Below are positions 19,929 to 28,720 of a stretch of DNA of 64,000 nt, in pieces (the first letter of the stretch is position 1; each line of letters begins with the position of its first letter). A program made the translations under genes and the position numbers. Source of the DNA: Planomicrobium sp. CPCC 101079. GTDB taxonomy: Bacteria > Bacillota > Bacilli > Bacillales_A > Planococcaceae. The stretch spans positions 62,001 to 126,000 of the forward strand of contig NZ_VOHC01000029.1 of NCBI RefSeq assembly GCF_007859275.1, given 5' to 3'. Under the pieces are notes generated by a model. The model searched no databases. It saw nothing but the letters and a program-made list of their open reading frames with translations, and was not told the DNA's origin.

Positions 19929-21092
19929 ATGAAAGTGCTCGTTGCAGTTGATTCCTTCAAGGGCAGTATTTCTTCCATAGAAGCCAGCAAAGCGATTTCC
20001 GAGGGCATACAAGAAAGTTATCCCGATGCTGAAATCATTGCCTTGCCTTTAGCTGATGGCGGAGAAGGAACTGTTGAAGCGCTGTTGCAAGCAACAGGGG
20101 GAATGAAAATTGAAACAAAAGTGAAAGGGCCGTTATCCATAGAAAAAACAGCGATCTACGGTATTTTGGACGACGGAAAAACAGCCGTGATAGAAGTGGC
20201 GGAAGCGTGTGGACTGACTTTCGTTTCACCGGAACAGCGAAACCCTCTTTTGGCGACTACATATGGCGTGGGCGAACTTATTGCAGATGCGATTGGAAAA
20301 GGCTGCCGGGAATTTGTCATCGGTCTTGGCGGCAGCGCTACGAACGATGGCGGCATCGGCATGCTGCAAGCGTTAGGTTTCAGGTTTTTGGATGGATCGG
20401 GCAATGAGGTGGAGCTTGGAGGGCAGGCGCTAAAAAAAATTACCGGAATTGATGGCAGCGGGGTCCTGCCCGAATTGATGGAGTGCCATTTCAGGATCGC
20501 TTGTGATGTGAATAATGTACTTTATGGCCCAACAGGAGCGGCGCATATTTTTGGGCCGCAAAAAGGGGCAACTCCCGAGATGGTGGAAGAACTTGACGAA
20601 GGGCTCCGGAATTTTGCGCAGATTGTTTTGGAACAACTCGGCATAGATTTGCAATCCATCGCCGGTGCAGGCGCGGCCGGAGGGCTGGGAGCCGCTTTTT
20701 CAGGTTTCTTGCATTCGGAGATGGAATCGGGAATCGATCTCATAATGGACATCACGAATATGGAACAAAAAATGCAAGGAGCAGACATAGCCGTCACAGG
20801 GGAAGGCAAATTGGATGACCAAACCGCCATGGGGAAAGCGCCGCTCGGGGTGGCCCGGCTTGCGGCAGTGCACGGCATACCTGTAGTTGCGCTGGCAGGA
20901 GCGGTTTCACCGGATGTCTGGGGATTGAACAAACTGGGAATGACTTCCTGCTTCTCAATTGTCAACTCACCCATGACATTGGAAGAAGCGATGGATCCCG
21001 AAGTGGCTTTCAATAATTTAAAAAGGACTGCAGCTCAGCTGTTTCGTTTGATCCAACGTGTCGCTGTTCCGGCGGAAAAGCTGCAAAACTAA
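19929..21092 (+). CDS. glxK: Glycerate kinase, GlxK/GarK type
   Basis: A 387-residue cytoplasmic kinase phosphorylating D-glycerate to 2-phosphoglycerate, linking glycerate to lower glycolysis. Family marks are VAVDSFKGSISSIEAS at the N terminus, LPLADGGEGTVEAL, VIGLGGSATNDGGIGML (phosphate-binding glycine loop), GPTGAAHIFGPQKGA, and VTGEGKLDDQTAMGKAP. AAAGGGA precedes the ATG at 19929; a GTG three codons upstream is an alternative. If the dehydrogenase at 17249 yields D-glycerate, this enzyme completes the path. It is followed by the enolase-superfamily gene after 19 bases, so the two are an operon. Confidence 0.94.
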   Translation: MKVLVAVDSFKGSISSIEASKAISEGIQESYPDAEIIALPLADGGEGTVEALLQATGGMKIETKVKGPLSIEKTAIYGILDDGKTAVIEVAEACGLTFVSPEQRNPLLATTYGVGELIADAIGKGCREFVIGLGGSATNDGGIGMLQALGFRFLDGSGNEVELGGQALKKITGIDGSGVLPELMECHFRIACDVNNVLYGPTGAAHIFGPQKGATPEMVEELDEGLRNFAQIVLEQLGIDLQSIAGAGAAGGLGAAFSGFLHSEMESGIDLIMDITNMEQKMQGADIAVTGEGKLDDQTAMGKAPLGVARLAAVHGIPVVALAGAVSPDVWGLNKLGMTSCFSIVNSPMTLEEAMDPEVAFNNLKRTAAQLFRLIQRVAVPAEKLQN

Positions 21093-21111
21093 ATCAAAAG
21101 GAGAGAACAGG

Positions 21112-22299
21112 ATGAAAATTACGGATGTTGAGGTTATAGGCGTCAATCGATTCCTCTATGTGAAAGTCCATACGGATGAAGGGGTTACGGGCATTGGGGA
21201 ATCAGGGGCATGGGGGTTTTTGGATGCCTCAAGGGAAGTGGTCAACTCGTTCAAAAGTTACCTGATTGGCAAAGACGCGTTGCAGATTGAGCATCACTGG
21301 CAATACATGTACCGCTGTTTCCACTTTAGGGGGGCAGCCATAATGGGGGCCATCAGCGCCATCGATATCGCGTTATGGGATATCGCGGGCAAATGGTTCG
21401 GCGTGCCGACGTATGTCCTGCTCGGCGGGAAAAGCAGAAACAAGATCCGGACCTATTATCATGTAATAGGCGAAACCACAGAACAATTGGTTGCAGACTG
21501 TGTGAAAGCGAAAGAATTGGGCTATAACGCAATCGGCCACTTATCGCCATTTTTGGATGAACCAAGAGGGAAACCTTATTTCATGCCTTACGCCCAGATG
21601 ATCAATGAAGCGGTGGAGCGGGTAAGGTTGATCAGGGAAGCGGTAGGAGATGAAATGGATCTTTGCCTGGAGCTTCACCGGAGGCTGAAACCGGGCGAGG
21701 CAGTGGCGTTTGCACATGCTGTTGAAAAATACCGGCCTTTCTTTTTGGAAGATCCGACCACTCCTGACAACTTCGATTCGATGGCCCTGATCGCAAACAA
21801 GACGAATGTACCGATTGCTACCGGGGAAAGAATCCATACCATCCAGGAATTTGAGATGCTGCTGTCACGGAATGCCATGTCATACGCAAGACCGAGTCTC
21901 GGGGTCTGCGGAGGGATTACCGGGGCCAAAAAAATCGCGGCCATCGCAGAAGCGCATGGCGTGCAGATTGTCCCCCATAATCCGTTAAGCCCCGTCAGCA
22001 CAGCAGCGTGCATTCAAATAGCTGTCGCGGTGGACAACTTGGCGATTCTGGAATTTCCGGATCATGAAACCTTATCGGCTACCGAGCGCTTCACAAGTTC
22101 CGGCGTGAATACGCAGGATACTTTCAAACAAAGCGATATGGTCGACTGGGTGCCAAAAACGGTGGATGGATTTATCGATGTCCCTGAGAGGCACGGAATC
22201 GGTATTGAGTTGCTTGAAGGCGTCGAGTCGAAATTCCCATACAAGCGAAGAGAAATCAATACAAGATTGGGAATTGATGGTTCAGTTATTGACCAATAA
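21112..22299 (+). CDS. Enolase-superfamily sugar-acid dehydratase (MR subgroup)
   Basis: A 395-residue enzyme with the mandelate racemase/muconate lactonising fold: N-terminal capping domain (1-115) with GVTGIGESGAWG, then a TIM barrel with metal ligands Glu in CLELHRR, Glu in FFLEDPTTP and Glu in IATGERI, and a late base His in VPHNPLSPVSTAA. The late histidine with that surrounding motif is typical of galactonate/mannonate-type acid sugar dehydratases, which make 2-keto-3-deoxy acids. The first ligand motif is ELH rather than the DxH of galactonate dehydratase. AAAGGAGA precedes the start. Located between glycerate kinase and an MFS carrier; the substrate is an aldonic or aldaric acid at best guess. 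Confidence 0.85.
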   Translation: MKITDVEVIGVNRFLYVKVHTDEGVTGIGESGAWGFLDASREVVNSFKSYLIGKDALQIEHHWQYMYRCFHFRGAAIMGAISAIDIALWDIAGKWFGVPTYVLLGGKSRNKIRTYYHVIGETTEQLVADCVKAKELGYNAIGHLSPFLDEPRGKPYFMPYAQMINEAVERVRLIREAVGDEMDLCLELHRRLKPGEAVAFAHAVEKYRPFFLEDPTTPDNFDSMALIANKTNVPIATGERIHTIQEFEMLLSRNAMSYARPSLGVCGGITGAKKIAAIAEAHGVQIVPHNPLSPVSTAACIQIAVAVDNLAILEFPDHETLSATERFTSSGVNTQDTFKQSDMVDWVPKTVDGFIDVPERHGIGIELLEGVESKFPYKRREINTRLGIDGSVIDQ

Positions 22300-22354
22300 G
22301 GGTAACTCATAAGAAACGAGGAAGCAACCACTCCTAAAAAAGAGATGAATCCAT

Positions 22355-23605
22355 ATGAGTAAAACCGTTCTCCACAACAATGCAGTATTAAATATCAACC
22401 CATGGCACATGCTGACTTGGCTCCTGATCGCTCAGATCATGGTGGCGTTTGTCGGCAGGAGCCTGGCACCGCTCGGTGTTTTGATCGGGGAGGACCTGTC
22501 GCTGACAAAAGCGCAGATCGGCATGCTTCCTGCGGCGCTGTTTCTCGGGCAGTCTTTGGTATCGATTCCGGCCGGTTTTCTGGTCGACCGGGTCGGTTCG
22601 AAAAAGCTGCTCTTTCTTTTGTCTTTGGGATTGGGCCTGTCTTTCATCCTCATGACAGTAACATCCGCCTATACGGTGGTCCTCACCATGGTGGTGCTCG
22701 GCGGAATCGGCTATGGCACCATGCATCCCACTTCCAACAAAGGCATCATCTATTGGTTCACGGAAAAGCGGGGGACCGCGATGGGCATCAAGCAAATGGG
22801 CGTAACGCTGGGCTCGGCGCTGGCGGCGCTTCTTTTGCTGCCGGCGGCCACGGTTTGGGGATGGCGGCCGGTGCTGATCGGGGCCTGTTTGCTGCTGATC
22901 GCCACCGGATTATTGGCCTTCAGGTTCTATCACGACCCGCCGGCCAAAAAAGCGGATGATGGGCATGCCGAAGAACCGGCGCGCCTGTTTGCGTCGATTC
23001 TCCAGATGTTCAAAGAAAAACCGCTGGTGTTGGTCAGTGTAGCGGCGATGGGCCTTAGCGGAAGCCAGCTGATCCTCAATACGTATATCGTCTTGTTCGC
23101 TTATGAGCACCTCGGCATTCCGCTTGTTCTGGCGGGCGTGCTCTTGGTCATTTCCGAAGTTAGCGGGTCGTTCGGGCGGGTGGCGTGGGGCATGATCAGC
23201 GATACGCTCTTCAGCGGCAAACGGATCATCGTCCTTGTCATTATCGCTTCCTTATCCATCCTGGCTTCAATTATTGTCAGTCTTCTGCCGGCGGGTACGC
23301 CGTTTTGGGTGATGGTTCCGATCACGATTTTGTTTGGCTTCTGCATTTCCGGATTCAATGGCCTCTGGATGAATGCCGCGACCGAGCTGGTGCCGATTGA
23401 ACAGGCGGGAATCGCCACCGGCTTTACGTTGACGCTCGGTTCGTGGGGCGTCATTATCGGCCCGCCGTTGTTCGGCTATATTGTCGATATCACCGGAGTA
23501 TTCACCTTCGGCTGGCTGTTTCTGGACATCGTCTTGGCGGTTGTCATCGCCTTGCTGCTTTTGGCCATGGCGATCATAAAAAAAGAGGAACAAAATCAAA
23601 GCTAG
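22355..23605 (+). CDS. Major facilitator superfamily transporter
   Basis: A 416-residue permease with twelve hydrophobic segments and the MFS loop 2-3 signature GFLVDRVGSKKLL, plus the charged central loop (about 190-215). GSFGRVAWGMISD is the equivalent loop in the second half. Similarity is to the anion:cation symporter or NarK/CynX-like carriers rather than drug pumps (inference from the GTAMGIKQMGVTLGS segment). It lies 55 bases after the dehydratase gene in the same direction, so it likely imports the acid that enzyme uses. The ribosome binding site (AAAGAGATG) is only fair. A GC-rich terminator follows. Confidence 0.88.
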   Translation: MSKTVLHNNAVLNINPWHMLTWLLIAQIMVAFVGRSLAPLGVLIGEDLSLTKAQIGMLPAALFLGQSLVSIPAGFLVDRVGSKKLLFLLSLGLGLSFILMTVTSAYTVVLTMVVLGGIGYGTMHPTSNKGIIYWFTEKRGTAMGIKQMGVTLGSALAALLLLPAATVWGWRPVLIGACLLLIATGLLAFRFYHDPPAKKADDGHAEEPARLFASILQMFKEKPLVLVSVAAMGLSGSQLILNTYIVLFAYEHLGIPLVLAGVLLVISEVSGSFGRVAWGMISDTLFSGKRIIVLVIIASLSILASIIVSLLPAGTPFWVMVPITILFGFCISGFNGLWMNAATELVPIEQAGIATGFTLTLGSWGVIIGPPLFGYIVDITGVFTFGWLFLDIVLAVVIALLLLAMAIIKKEEQNQS

Positions 23606-23641
23606 GAAAAATCTGCATCAACAAAATTGAAGGGGCTATGC

Positions 23642-23670
23642 ACCGCCGTCCGGCTCAGGGCGGCGGTTTT
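23642..23670 (+). terminator. Terminator after the MFS gene
   Basis: CACCGCCGTCC/GGGCGGCGG-type GC-rich stem followed by TTTT; short T-run but strong stem. Confidence 0.65.
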
Positions 23671-23787
23671 CCGTTTACAGCCAATCCTAGAGAAGACTTA
23701 TAGTATAATGAAGTCGGAAACCTTATATTTATACTTTTCAGTAAAATGGCTGATTGTTTTATTCGTACATAGCCGGAGGAGGAAATT

Positions 23788-24852
23788 ATGTTCAAAGAGG
23801 AATTTTATCGAAACCTGAAAGAACTGGCGGCGCTTCCCGGAAGCCCGGGCAGGGAGCAGCAAGTCGTCAAGCGCATGGTGGAACTACTTGAGCCGTACGC
23901 GGAAGTTGAAGTGGACCATATGGGCAATGTCTATGCAGTGATGGAAGGGAACAAACCCGGACCTACCGTCATGGTTTCGAGCCATTCCGACGAAATCGGC
24001 TGCATGGTCAGCGCCATCGACGGCAAAGGGTTCCTTCGGATGGAGCGGACGGGCGGCATGATGGATTCGCTGCTGGTCGGCCGAAAAGTCAACGTCAACG
24101 GCCATTTCGGTGTCATCGGTGTAAAAGCGGGGCATCTGCAGACAGCGGCTGAAAAAACGAAAGTGCTGCCGATTGAGGACATGTATGTCGATGTCGGCGC
24201 TTCGTCCAGGGAAGAAGTGCTGGCCATGGGGATCAATATCGGCGACTCGATCACCTACATCAGCGACCTTGACCGGTTCACCAACCAGGATCTCATCTGC
24301 GGCAAGGCGATTGACAACCGGAGCTGCTGTGTGCTGTTGGTGGAACTGTTCAAAACCTTGCAGGACAAGGATTTTAGCGGCAAGCTGGTCGGCTTGGTGG
24401 CTGTCCAGGAAGAAGTCGGGCTCCGAGGCGCGCAAATCGCCGGCTACAAGATTGACCCCGACTTTGCCATCGTGCTCGATACCATCGCCTGTGCGGATAC
24501 ACCGGACGGCAACTATTACCCGATTGCCATCGGAAAAGGGCCGGTGCTGCCGCTTTTATCTGGAAGTGCGACGGGGAACATCATGTCCCCGCAGATGAAG
24601 GCTCTCATCACGTCCTATGCCGATAAGCTCGGCATCCCGTACCAGCTGTCGGTCATGTCGAAAGGGACGACAGACCTTTCTTCCATCCATTTAGTGAAGG
24701 AAGGCATCCACGGCGCCGCCATCACGTTCCCGCGCCGATATTCCCATTCGCCGGTTGAAATGGCGAACTTGTCGGATTTTGAGGCAGGTTTCAGGCTGCT
24801 TGAAGCCATGCTGCGGGACAGCGGCAATTGGGGCGACTTGAGTTTCGTCTGA
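23788..24852 (+). CDS. M42-family metallopeptidase (deblocking aminopeptidase-like)
   Basis: A 354-residue cytoplasmic dinuclear metal hydrolase of the M42/M18/M20 clan, like YsdC and FrvX. Ligands appear in order: His in VSSHSDEIG, bridging Asp in GKAIDNRSCC, general-base Glu in VQEEVGLRGAQ, Asp in AIVLDTIACAD, and the last His near PRRYSHSPVE. Length is normal. GGAGGAGGAAATT precedes the start. M42 enzymes form large oligomeric aminopeptidases; earlier annotations as cellulase are errors of the family. It is followed by an M20 amidohydrolase, suggesting a peptide or N-acyl amino acid salvage pair. Confidence 0.92.
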   Translation: MFKEEFYRNLKELAALPGSPGREQQVVKRMVELLEPYAEVEVDHMGNVYAVMEGNKPGPTVMVSSHSDEIGCMVSAIDGKGFLRMERTGGMMDSLLVGRKVNVNGHFGVIGVKAGHLQTAAEKTKVLPIEDMYVDVGASSREEVLAMGINIGDSITYISDLDRFTNQDLICGKAIDNRSCCVLLVELFKTLQDKDFSGKLVGLVAVQEEVGLRGAQIAGYKIDPDFAIVLDTIACADTPDGNYYPIAIGKGPVLPLLSGSATGNIMSPQMKALITSYADKLGIPYQLSVMSKGTTDLSSIHLVKEGIHGAAITFPRRYSHSPVEMANLSDFEAGFRLLEAMLRDSGNWGDLSFV

Positions 24853-24934
24853 ACGAGAGGAATTTTCTCCGACGGTGGAAAGCTATGGCAAGAGAAGCGG
24901 TTTTAAGAAGATGAAACTAAAAGGAGATGAAAAA

Positions 24935-26149
24935 ATGACACAGAAAATACACACAGAAGAAACGAAACAGCAGTTATTGGACATGCTCACGAGCCGGAAA
25001 GACGAAATGATCGAGCTCCGGCGCCGCCTGCATCAGAATCCCGAACTTTCCTTCAAGGAAGAAAAAACGGCGCAATTCATTGCCGACTTCTATAAAGGCA
25101 AAGATGTAGAAGTCCAGACCCATGTCGGGAATGGCTACGGCATCATTGTCACCATCCAAGGGGGCAAGCCTGGCAAAACGATCGGTTTGCGGGCGGATTT
25201 CGATGCCCTGCCAATCCATGAAGAAACGGACGTACCATTCAAATCGCAGAACGATGGCGTCATGCATGCCTGCGGCCATGATGGCCACACCGCCTATATG
25301 CTTGTTCTGGCCGACTGCTTGATCAGCTTGAAAGACCAGCTTTCGGGCACCATCAAAATCATCCACCAGCACGCCGAAGAGACACCGCCCGGCGGAGCAA
25401 AAAGCATCGTGGATTCTGGCGTCCTCGATGATCTGGATGCGGTGTTCGGCACCCATTTGTTCCCGAGCCACGCAACAGGCACGATCGGCTACCGGAGCGG
25501 CTACGCGATGGCAGGCCGGACGTATTTCAAGCTGATCATCCAAGGCAGGGGCGGACACGGCTCCGCGCCGCAAAACGCCAATGACCCGATTGTCGCCGGG
25601 GCCCATTTTGTCACAGCGGTGCAGACCGTCGTCAGCCGGCGGCTGAACCCGTTCGATATGGGGGTCGTCACCATCGGCTCATTCGACGGCAAGGGTTCGT
25701 TTAATATCATCAAGGACAGCATCGAAATCGAAGGCGATGTCCGCTATATGAACGAAGAGACCCAGAAACTTATTGCCCGGGAAATACACCGCATCGTCAA
25801 AGGGATTGAAGTGCAGTTTGACGTAACGTGCGACTTTACGTATCTTGCTGATTATCCGCCGCTCATCAACGACGCTGCGGTAACGTCAGAAGTGGTGGCG
25901 ATCCTGGAAAATGCGGAAGACCCGGAAATCAAGGAAGTGGTTGAATTCCCGATATTTTCAGGGTCTGAGGATTTCGCCTACTACTTGGAGAAAACGCCGG
26001 GGCTTTTCTTCAATATCGGCTGCCGGCCGAAAGGGGAAGGCACCGTCTACCTTAACCACCATCCCAAGTTCGACATAGACGAAGATGCCCTTCTGGTGGC
26101 GGCAAAAGCGGTCGCGCATGTGGTATGCAATTACCACGGAAACAGCTGA
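24935..26149 (+). CDS. M20-family amidohydrolase (N-acyl-amino-acid hydrolase-like)
   Basis: A 404-residue enzyme of the hippurate hydrolase/IAA-amino acid hydrolase group. Catalytic domain marks: RRRLHQNPELSF, LRADFDALPIHEETD, MHACGHDGHTA (metal ligands), QHAEETPPGGAKS (catalytic glutamates), dimerisation-domain GRGGHGSAPQN, and FPIFSGSEDFAYY near the end with its final His downstream. AAGGAGATG precedes ATG 24935. The members split N-acyl amino acids or amidohippurates into acid plus amino acid. It lies 82 bases after the M42 gene and is probably co-transcribed. Exact substrate is unknown. Confidence 0.9.
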   Translation: MTQKIHTEETKQQLLDMLTSRKDEMIELRRRLHQNPELSFKEEKTAQFIADFYKGKDVEVQTHVGNGYGIIVTIQGGKPGKTIGLRADFDALPIHEETDVPFKSQNDGVMHACGHDGHTAYMLVLADCLISLKDQLSGTIKIIHQHAEETPPGGAKSIVDSGVLDDLDAVFGTHLFPSHATGTIGYRSGYAMAGRTYFKLIIQGRGGHGSAPQNANDPIVAGAHFVTAVQTVVSRRLNPFDMGVVTIGSFDGKGSFNIIKDSIEIEGDVRYMNEETQKLIAREIHRIVKGIEVQFDVTCDFTYLADYPPLINDAAVTSEVVAILENAEDPEIKEVVEFPIFSGSEDFAYYLEKTPGLFFNIGCRPKGEGTVYLNHHPKFDIDEDALLVAAKAVAHVVCNYHGNS

Positions 26150-26253
26150 TTTCTTTTCAGTTGCAGCTGGTCCTTGAAATGGAAATTTACAGCAACTTCT
26201 TGTATGATGAAAACTAAAGGGGAAAACCCTTGCCTTTTGGGAGGTGATATCAG

Positions 26254-26373
26254 ATGACAATCGCAGTCCAATTGTCAGCGTCACTAAAAACTCATGCAAA
26301 GCCTGGTATTCCAAACGGCGATACTTTGTATGGGGCAAACAATAACCCATCGCCCGATCATCCGCTGTTTTAA
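26254..26373 (+). CDS. Small 39-residue hypothetical protein
   Basis: An ATG-to-TAA frame of 39 codons with a strong upstream site (GGGAGGTGATATCAG, good spacing). The peptide is polar with LSASLKTHAKPGIPNGDT in the middle and a C-terminal NNNPSPDHPLF. It has no membrane segment or signal peptide. It lies between the M20 and FusB-like genes. I do not recognise it; the support is the ribosome binding site and a start-to-stop frame, nothing more. Confidence 0.5.
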   Translation: MTIAVQLSASLKTHAKPGIPNGDTLYGANNNPSPDHPLF

Positions 26374-26427
26374 GCACCCGGCTTTCTTCCTTATATTCAT
26401 TTATCCAAACTATTAAGGAGTGAGCAC

Positions 26428-27114
26428 ATGATACACGTAAAAGAAACAGCAGATAGAACCGGAAACGCAGGAGACCGTCCTGAAGCGTTCATCCGGAATG
26501 ACCAATTCAACTTCATCAAAGACCAGACAAAAATCCTGGTGACCGGACAATCCACCGGCAACGACGCCGAAGTGCTGAGTGTCCTTCGCCATTTGGCGCA
26601 CGAAAAAGTCTTCAAGCTGTTCCCGGAATTGACGCAGGAGCAAAAGGCAATCCTTAACCCGCTTGCACAAGTGAAGGAAAAAGCTGATGCCGAGGCATTC
26701 CTGGAGCAACTCCGACCTTACGTCATCCCTTTTAAAACAGTCACTGACCAAGGATTGAAGAAACTGTTCCCGAAAGCGAAAAAGCTCAAAGGGCCGAAGT
26801 TCGATACGATTGACTTCAAGAAGCTGTCGTACCTGGGCTGGGTCGAGAGTTCGACGCTCATGTATTTGGTGACGGAAAAAGACGGCGTGCTGCACGGCGT
26901 CCACGGCACATTGACGCGCAGCCACAAAAAAGGCATCTGCTCGATTTGCAACCGCCACAGCGAAGTCGGCCTGTTCACCGCCAAGACAAAAAGCTCGGGA
27001 CAGGACAACTACACGAAACGCGGCAACTACATCTGCCAGGACAGCGAAACCTGCAACAGCAACATCAATTCACTCGACCGCCTGAATGAATTCATGGAGC
27101 GTTTGCAGAAATAA
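26428..27114 (+). CDS. FusB/FusC-family EF-G-binding protein
   Basis: A 228-residue protein resembling FusB, FusC and the chromosomal FBP proteins of Bacillota that bind elongation factor G and release it from stalled ribosomes, protecting translation against fusidic acid. Two-domain layout: helical N-terminal part (about 20-120, FIRNDQFNFIKDQ near the start) and a C-terminal part with a four-cysteine zinc finger, CSICNRH and CQDSETC. GWVESSTLMYLV lies between them. AAGGAGTGAGCAC precedes the start. It is slightly longer than FusB (213 residues). Resistance cannot be claimed from sequence; many such genes are native and unlinked to mobile DNA, as here. Confidence 0.85.
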   Translation: MIHVKETADRTGNAGDRPEAFIRNDQFNFIKDQTKILVTGQSTGNDAEVLSVLRHLAHEKVFKLFPELTQEQKAILNPLAQVKEKADAEAFLEQLRPYVIPFKTVTDQGLKKLFPKAKKLKGPKFDTIDFKKLSYLGWVESSTLMYLVTEKDGVLHGVHGTLTRSHKKGICSICNRHSEVGLFTAKTKSSGQDNYTKRGNYICQDSETCNSNINSLDRLNEFMERLQK

Positions 27115-27137
27115 TTGAATAGGATCCAATAAATTGC

Positions 27138-27172
27138 AAGGCCGCTAATTCACAGTGAATTAGCGGCCTTTT
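27138..27172 (+). terminator. Terminator between the FusB-like and FAD oxidase genes
   Basis: AAGGCCGCTAATTCAC and its reverse complement form a perfect stem almost without a loop, followed by TTTT. It may serve both convergent genes. Confidence 0.8.
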
Positions 27173-27229
27173 CTGTTTGCTGTGATGGAGAGAATCTGAC
27201 ATTAGCGGCTGCTGGAAGCCTCTTCGCAC

Positions 27230-28594
27230 TCAGGCGAAAATTTTGCCGGGGTTCAGCAGATTGCCCGGGTCGAGCAGTTGTTTCATGCTTTTCATGACTG
27301 GAACGGCCGCGCCGTGTTCGGCTTCCTGGAATTTCATCTTGCCGAGCCCGACGCCGTGTTCGCCGGTGCAGGTCCCTTCAAGCGCAATCGCCTGGAACGC
27401 CAGCTTTTCGTTGACGGTCTCTGCGGCGAGCTGCTGGCTGGGATCCTTAGCATCGTACATGATCAGCGTATGGAAATTGCCGTCGCCGATATGGCCAAGT
27501 ATGCCGCCTTCTAAGCCGCTGCCTGCGATCAGTTCACGGGCATAGTCAATCATGTCGGGTAGTTTCGAGATCGGGACGCAAACATCGCCGCCCGTCACGG
27601 AGACGCCGGGCTGGTGGCGGAAAGCATACGCCATTTCATGGCGCGCCCGCCAGACGAGCGCCCGTTCTTCCGAGCCAGAAGCGACTTTCCAATTCTCGCA
27701 GCCCATATCGCGCAGCAGCTCCTCGGCGAGAAGCGCTTCTTCTTCGGCCGCTTTCTTCATATTGGCGAACTCGAAGAAAAGCGAATGTTTTTCCGGCAGG
27801 CTGTAGCCGCCATATGTATTCACTTGCCGGATGCTCAGTGCGTCGACAAATTCCATGCGCATGACGGGGATGCCGCTGAGCAGGATCATATGGGCAGCTT
27901 CGGCGCACTCGCGCGGCGTCGCAAACGTACAGCTTGCGGCAATGGTGTGTTCGGGAATGCCGTGGAGCTTCAGCGTGATTTCGGTGATGATACCGAGCGT
28001 TCCTTCAGAACCCGCGAACAATCCCGTCATGTTATAGCCGGACGACGATTTTTTGGCTTTGGTGCCGGTATGCATGACGGTGCCATCCGCCAGGACAATT
28101 TCAAGGTCGAGCAGCTGGTCGCGCATGGCGCCGTAGCGGACGGCGGTTGTGCCGCTGGCATTGGTCGCGACCATGCCGCCGATCGTGGCATCGGCGCCCG
28201 GATCGATCGGAAAATAGAGGCCGTGGCGATTGATGATGCTGTTCAGCTGCAGGCGTGTCATGCCGGGCCCGACCGTCACAAGCAGATCTTCAGGAGAGAA
28301 CTTGATGACCTGGTTCATGCGTTCAAAATTCAGCGAAATGCCGCCCTTCAGCGGAATCGACTGTCCTTCAAGGCCGGACCCTGAGCCGAAAGGGGTGACG
28401 GAGAGGCCGTACGTGCGGGCAATCCCGAGGACGGTTTGCACGTCTTGCGCCGACTCGGGAAAACACACCGCTTCGGGCTCGTGCGCCGAATGCGACGACT
28501 CATCGTGGCCATGGCGGTACAAGTCGCCTTCACTGACGGATAGCTGATCGGTTTTCAGCGACCGGCGCAAAATTTCAATCCACGCTTTCTCCAA
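27230..28594 (-). CDS. glcD: FAD-linked glycolate/D-lactate oxidase (GlcD family)
   Basis: A 454-residue flavoprotein oxidising a 2-hydroxyacid such as glycolate or D-lactate. The N-terminal FAD-binding type 4 domain shows VTPFGSGSGLEG, SLNFERMNQVI, FPIDPGADATIGGMVATNASGT and MTGLFAGSEGTLGIITEITL; the C-terminal domain has GHIGDGNFHTLI and CTGEHGVGLGK, typical of GlcD/Dld. No Fe-S partner (GlcF) is adjacent, so it may act as a single-subunit enzyme. The start is a TTG preceded by GAAGGGAAG at eight bases. It diverges from a GntR-TRAP operon, with a shared palindromic operator between, suggesting that the TRAP carrier imports its substrate. Confidence 0.9.
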   Translation of the reverse strand: MEKAWIEILRRSLKTDQLSVSEGDLYRHGHDESSHSAHEPEAVCFPESAQDVQTVLGIARTYGLSVTPFGSGSGLEGQSIPLKGGISLNFERMNQVIKFSPEDLLVTVGPGMTRLQLNSIINRHGLYFPIDPGADATIGGMVATNASGTTAVRYGAMRDQLLDLEIVLADGTVMHTGTKAKKSSSGYNMTGLFAGSEGTLGIITEITLKLHGIPEHTIAASCTFATPRECAEAAHMILLSGIPVMRMEFVDALSIRQVNTYGGYSLPEKHSLFFEFANMKKAAEEEALLAEELLRDMGCENWKVASGSEERALVWRARHEMAYAFRHQPGVSVTGGDVCVPISKLPDMIDYARELIAGSGLEGGILGHIGDGNFHTLIMYDAKDPSQQLAAETVNEKLAFQAIALEGTCTGEHGVGLGKMKFQEAEHGAAVPVMKSMKQLLDPGNLLNPGKIFA

Positions 28595-28676
28595 AAATAA
28601 AACTTCCCTTCTTCATATAATTTAACAATTTAGAAAACTTATATTTACAAACAATTTAGCATATTCTATACTTTCT

Positions 28677-28689
28677 GTATACAGTATAC
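28677..28689. promoter_or_regulatory. Candidate GntR operator in the divergent intergenic region
   Basis: GTATACAGTATAC is a near-perfect palindrome made of two GTATAC half boxes, of the kind bound by FCD-type GntR proteins. It lies 32 bases upstream of the GntR start and 83 bases upstream of the oxidase start, so one protein could control both directions. Confidence 0.6.
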
Positions 28690-28720
28690 ACTGTTTATCG
28701 ATGGAGGGAGGAAGGGGGAC

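Noticed and set aside
22402..22959. 185-codon frame overlapping the MFS transporter gene in another phase
   Set aside because: The overlapping transporter shows full membrane topology and MFS signatures, while this product is charged and lacks any recognisable domain.
27614..28384. 256-codon antisense frame inside the FAD oxidase gene
   Set aside because: Shadow of a well-supported flavoprotein gene; the translated sequence is arginine/histidine-rich without motifs.
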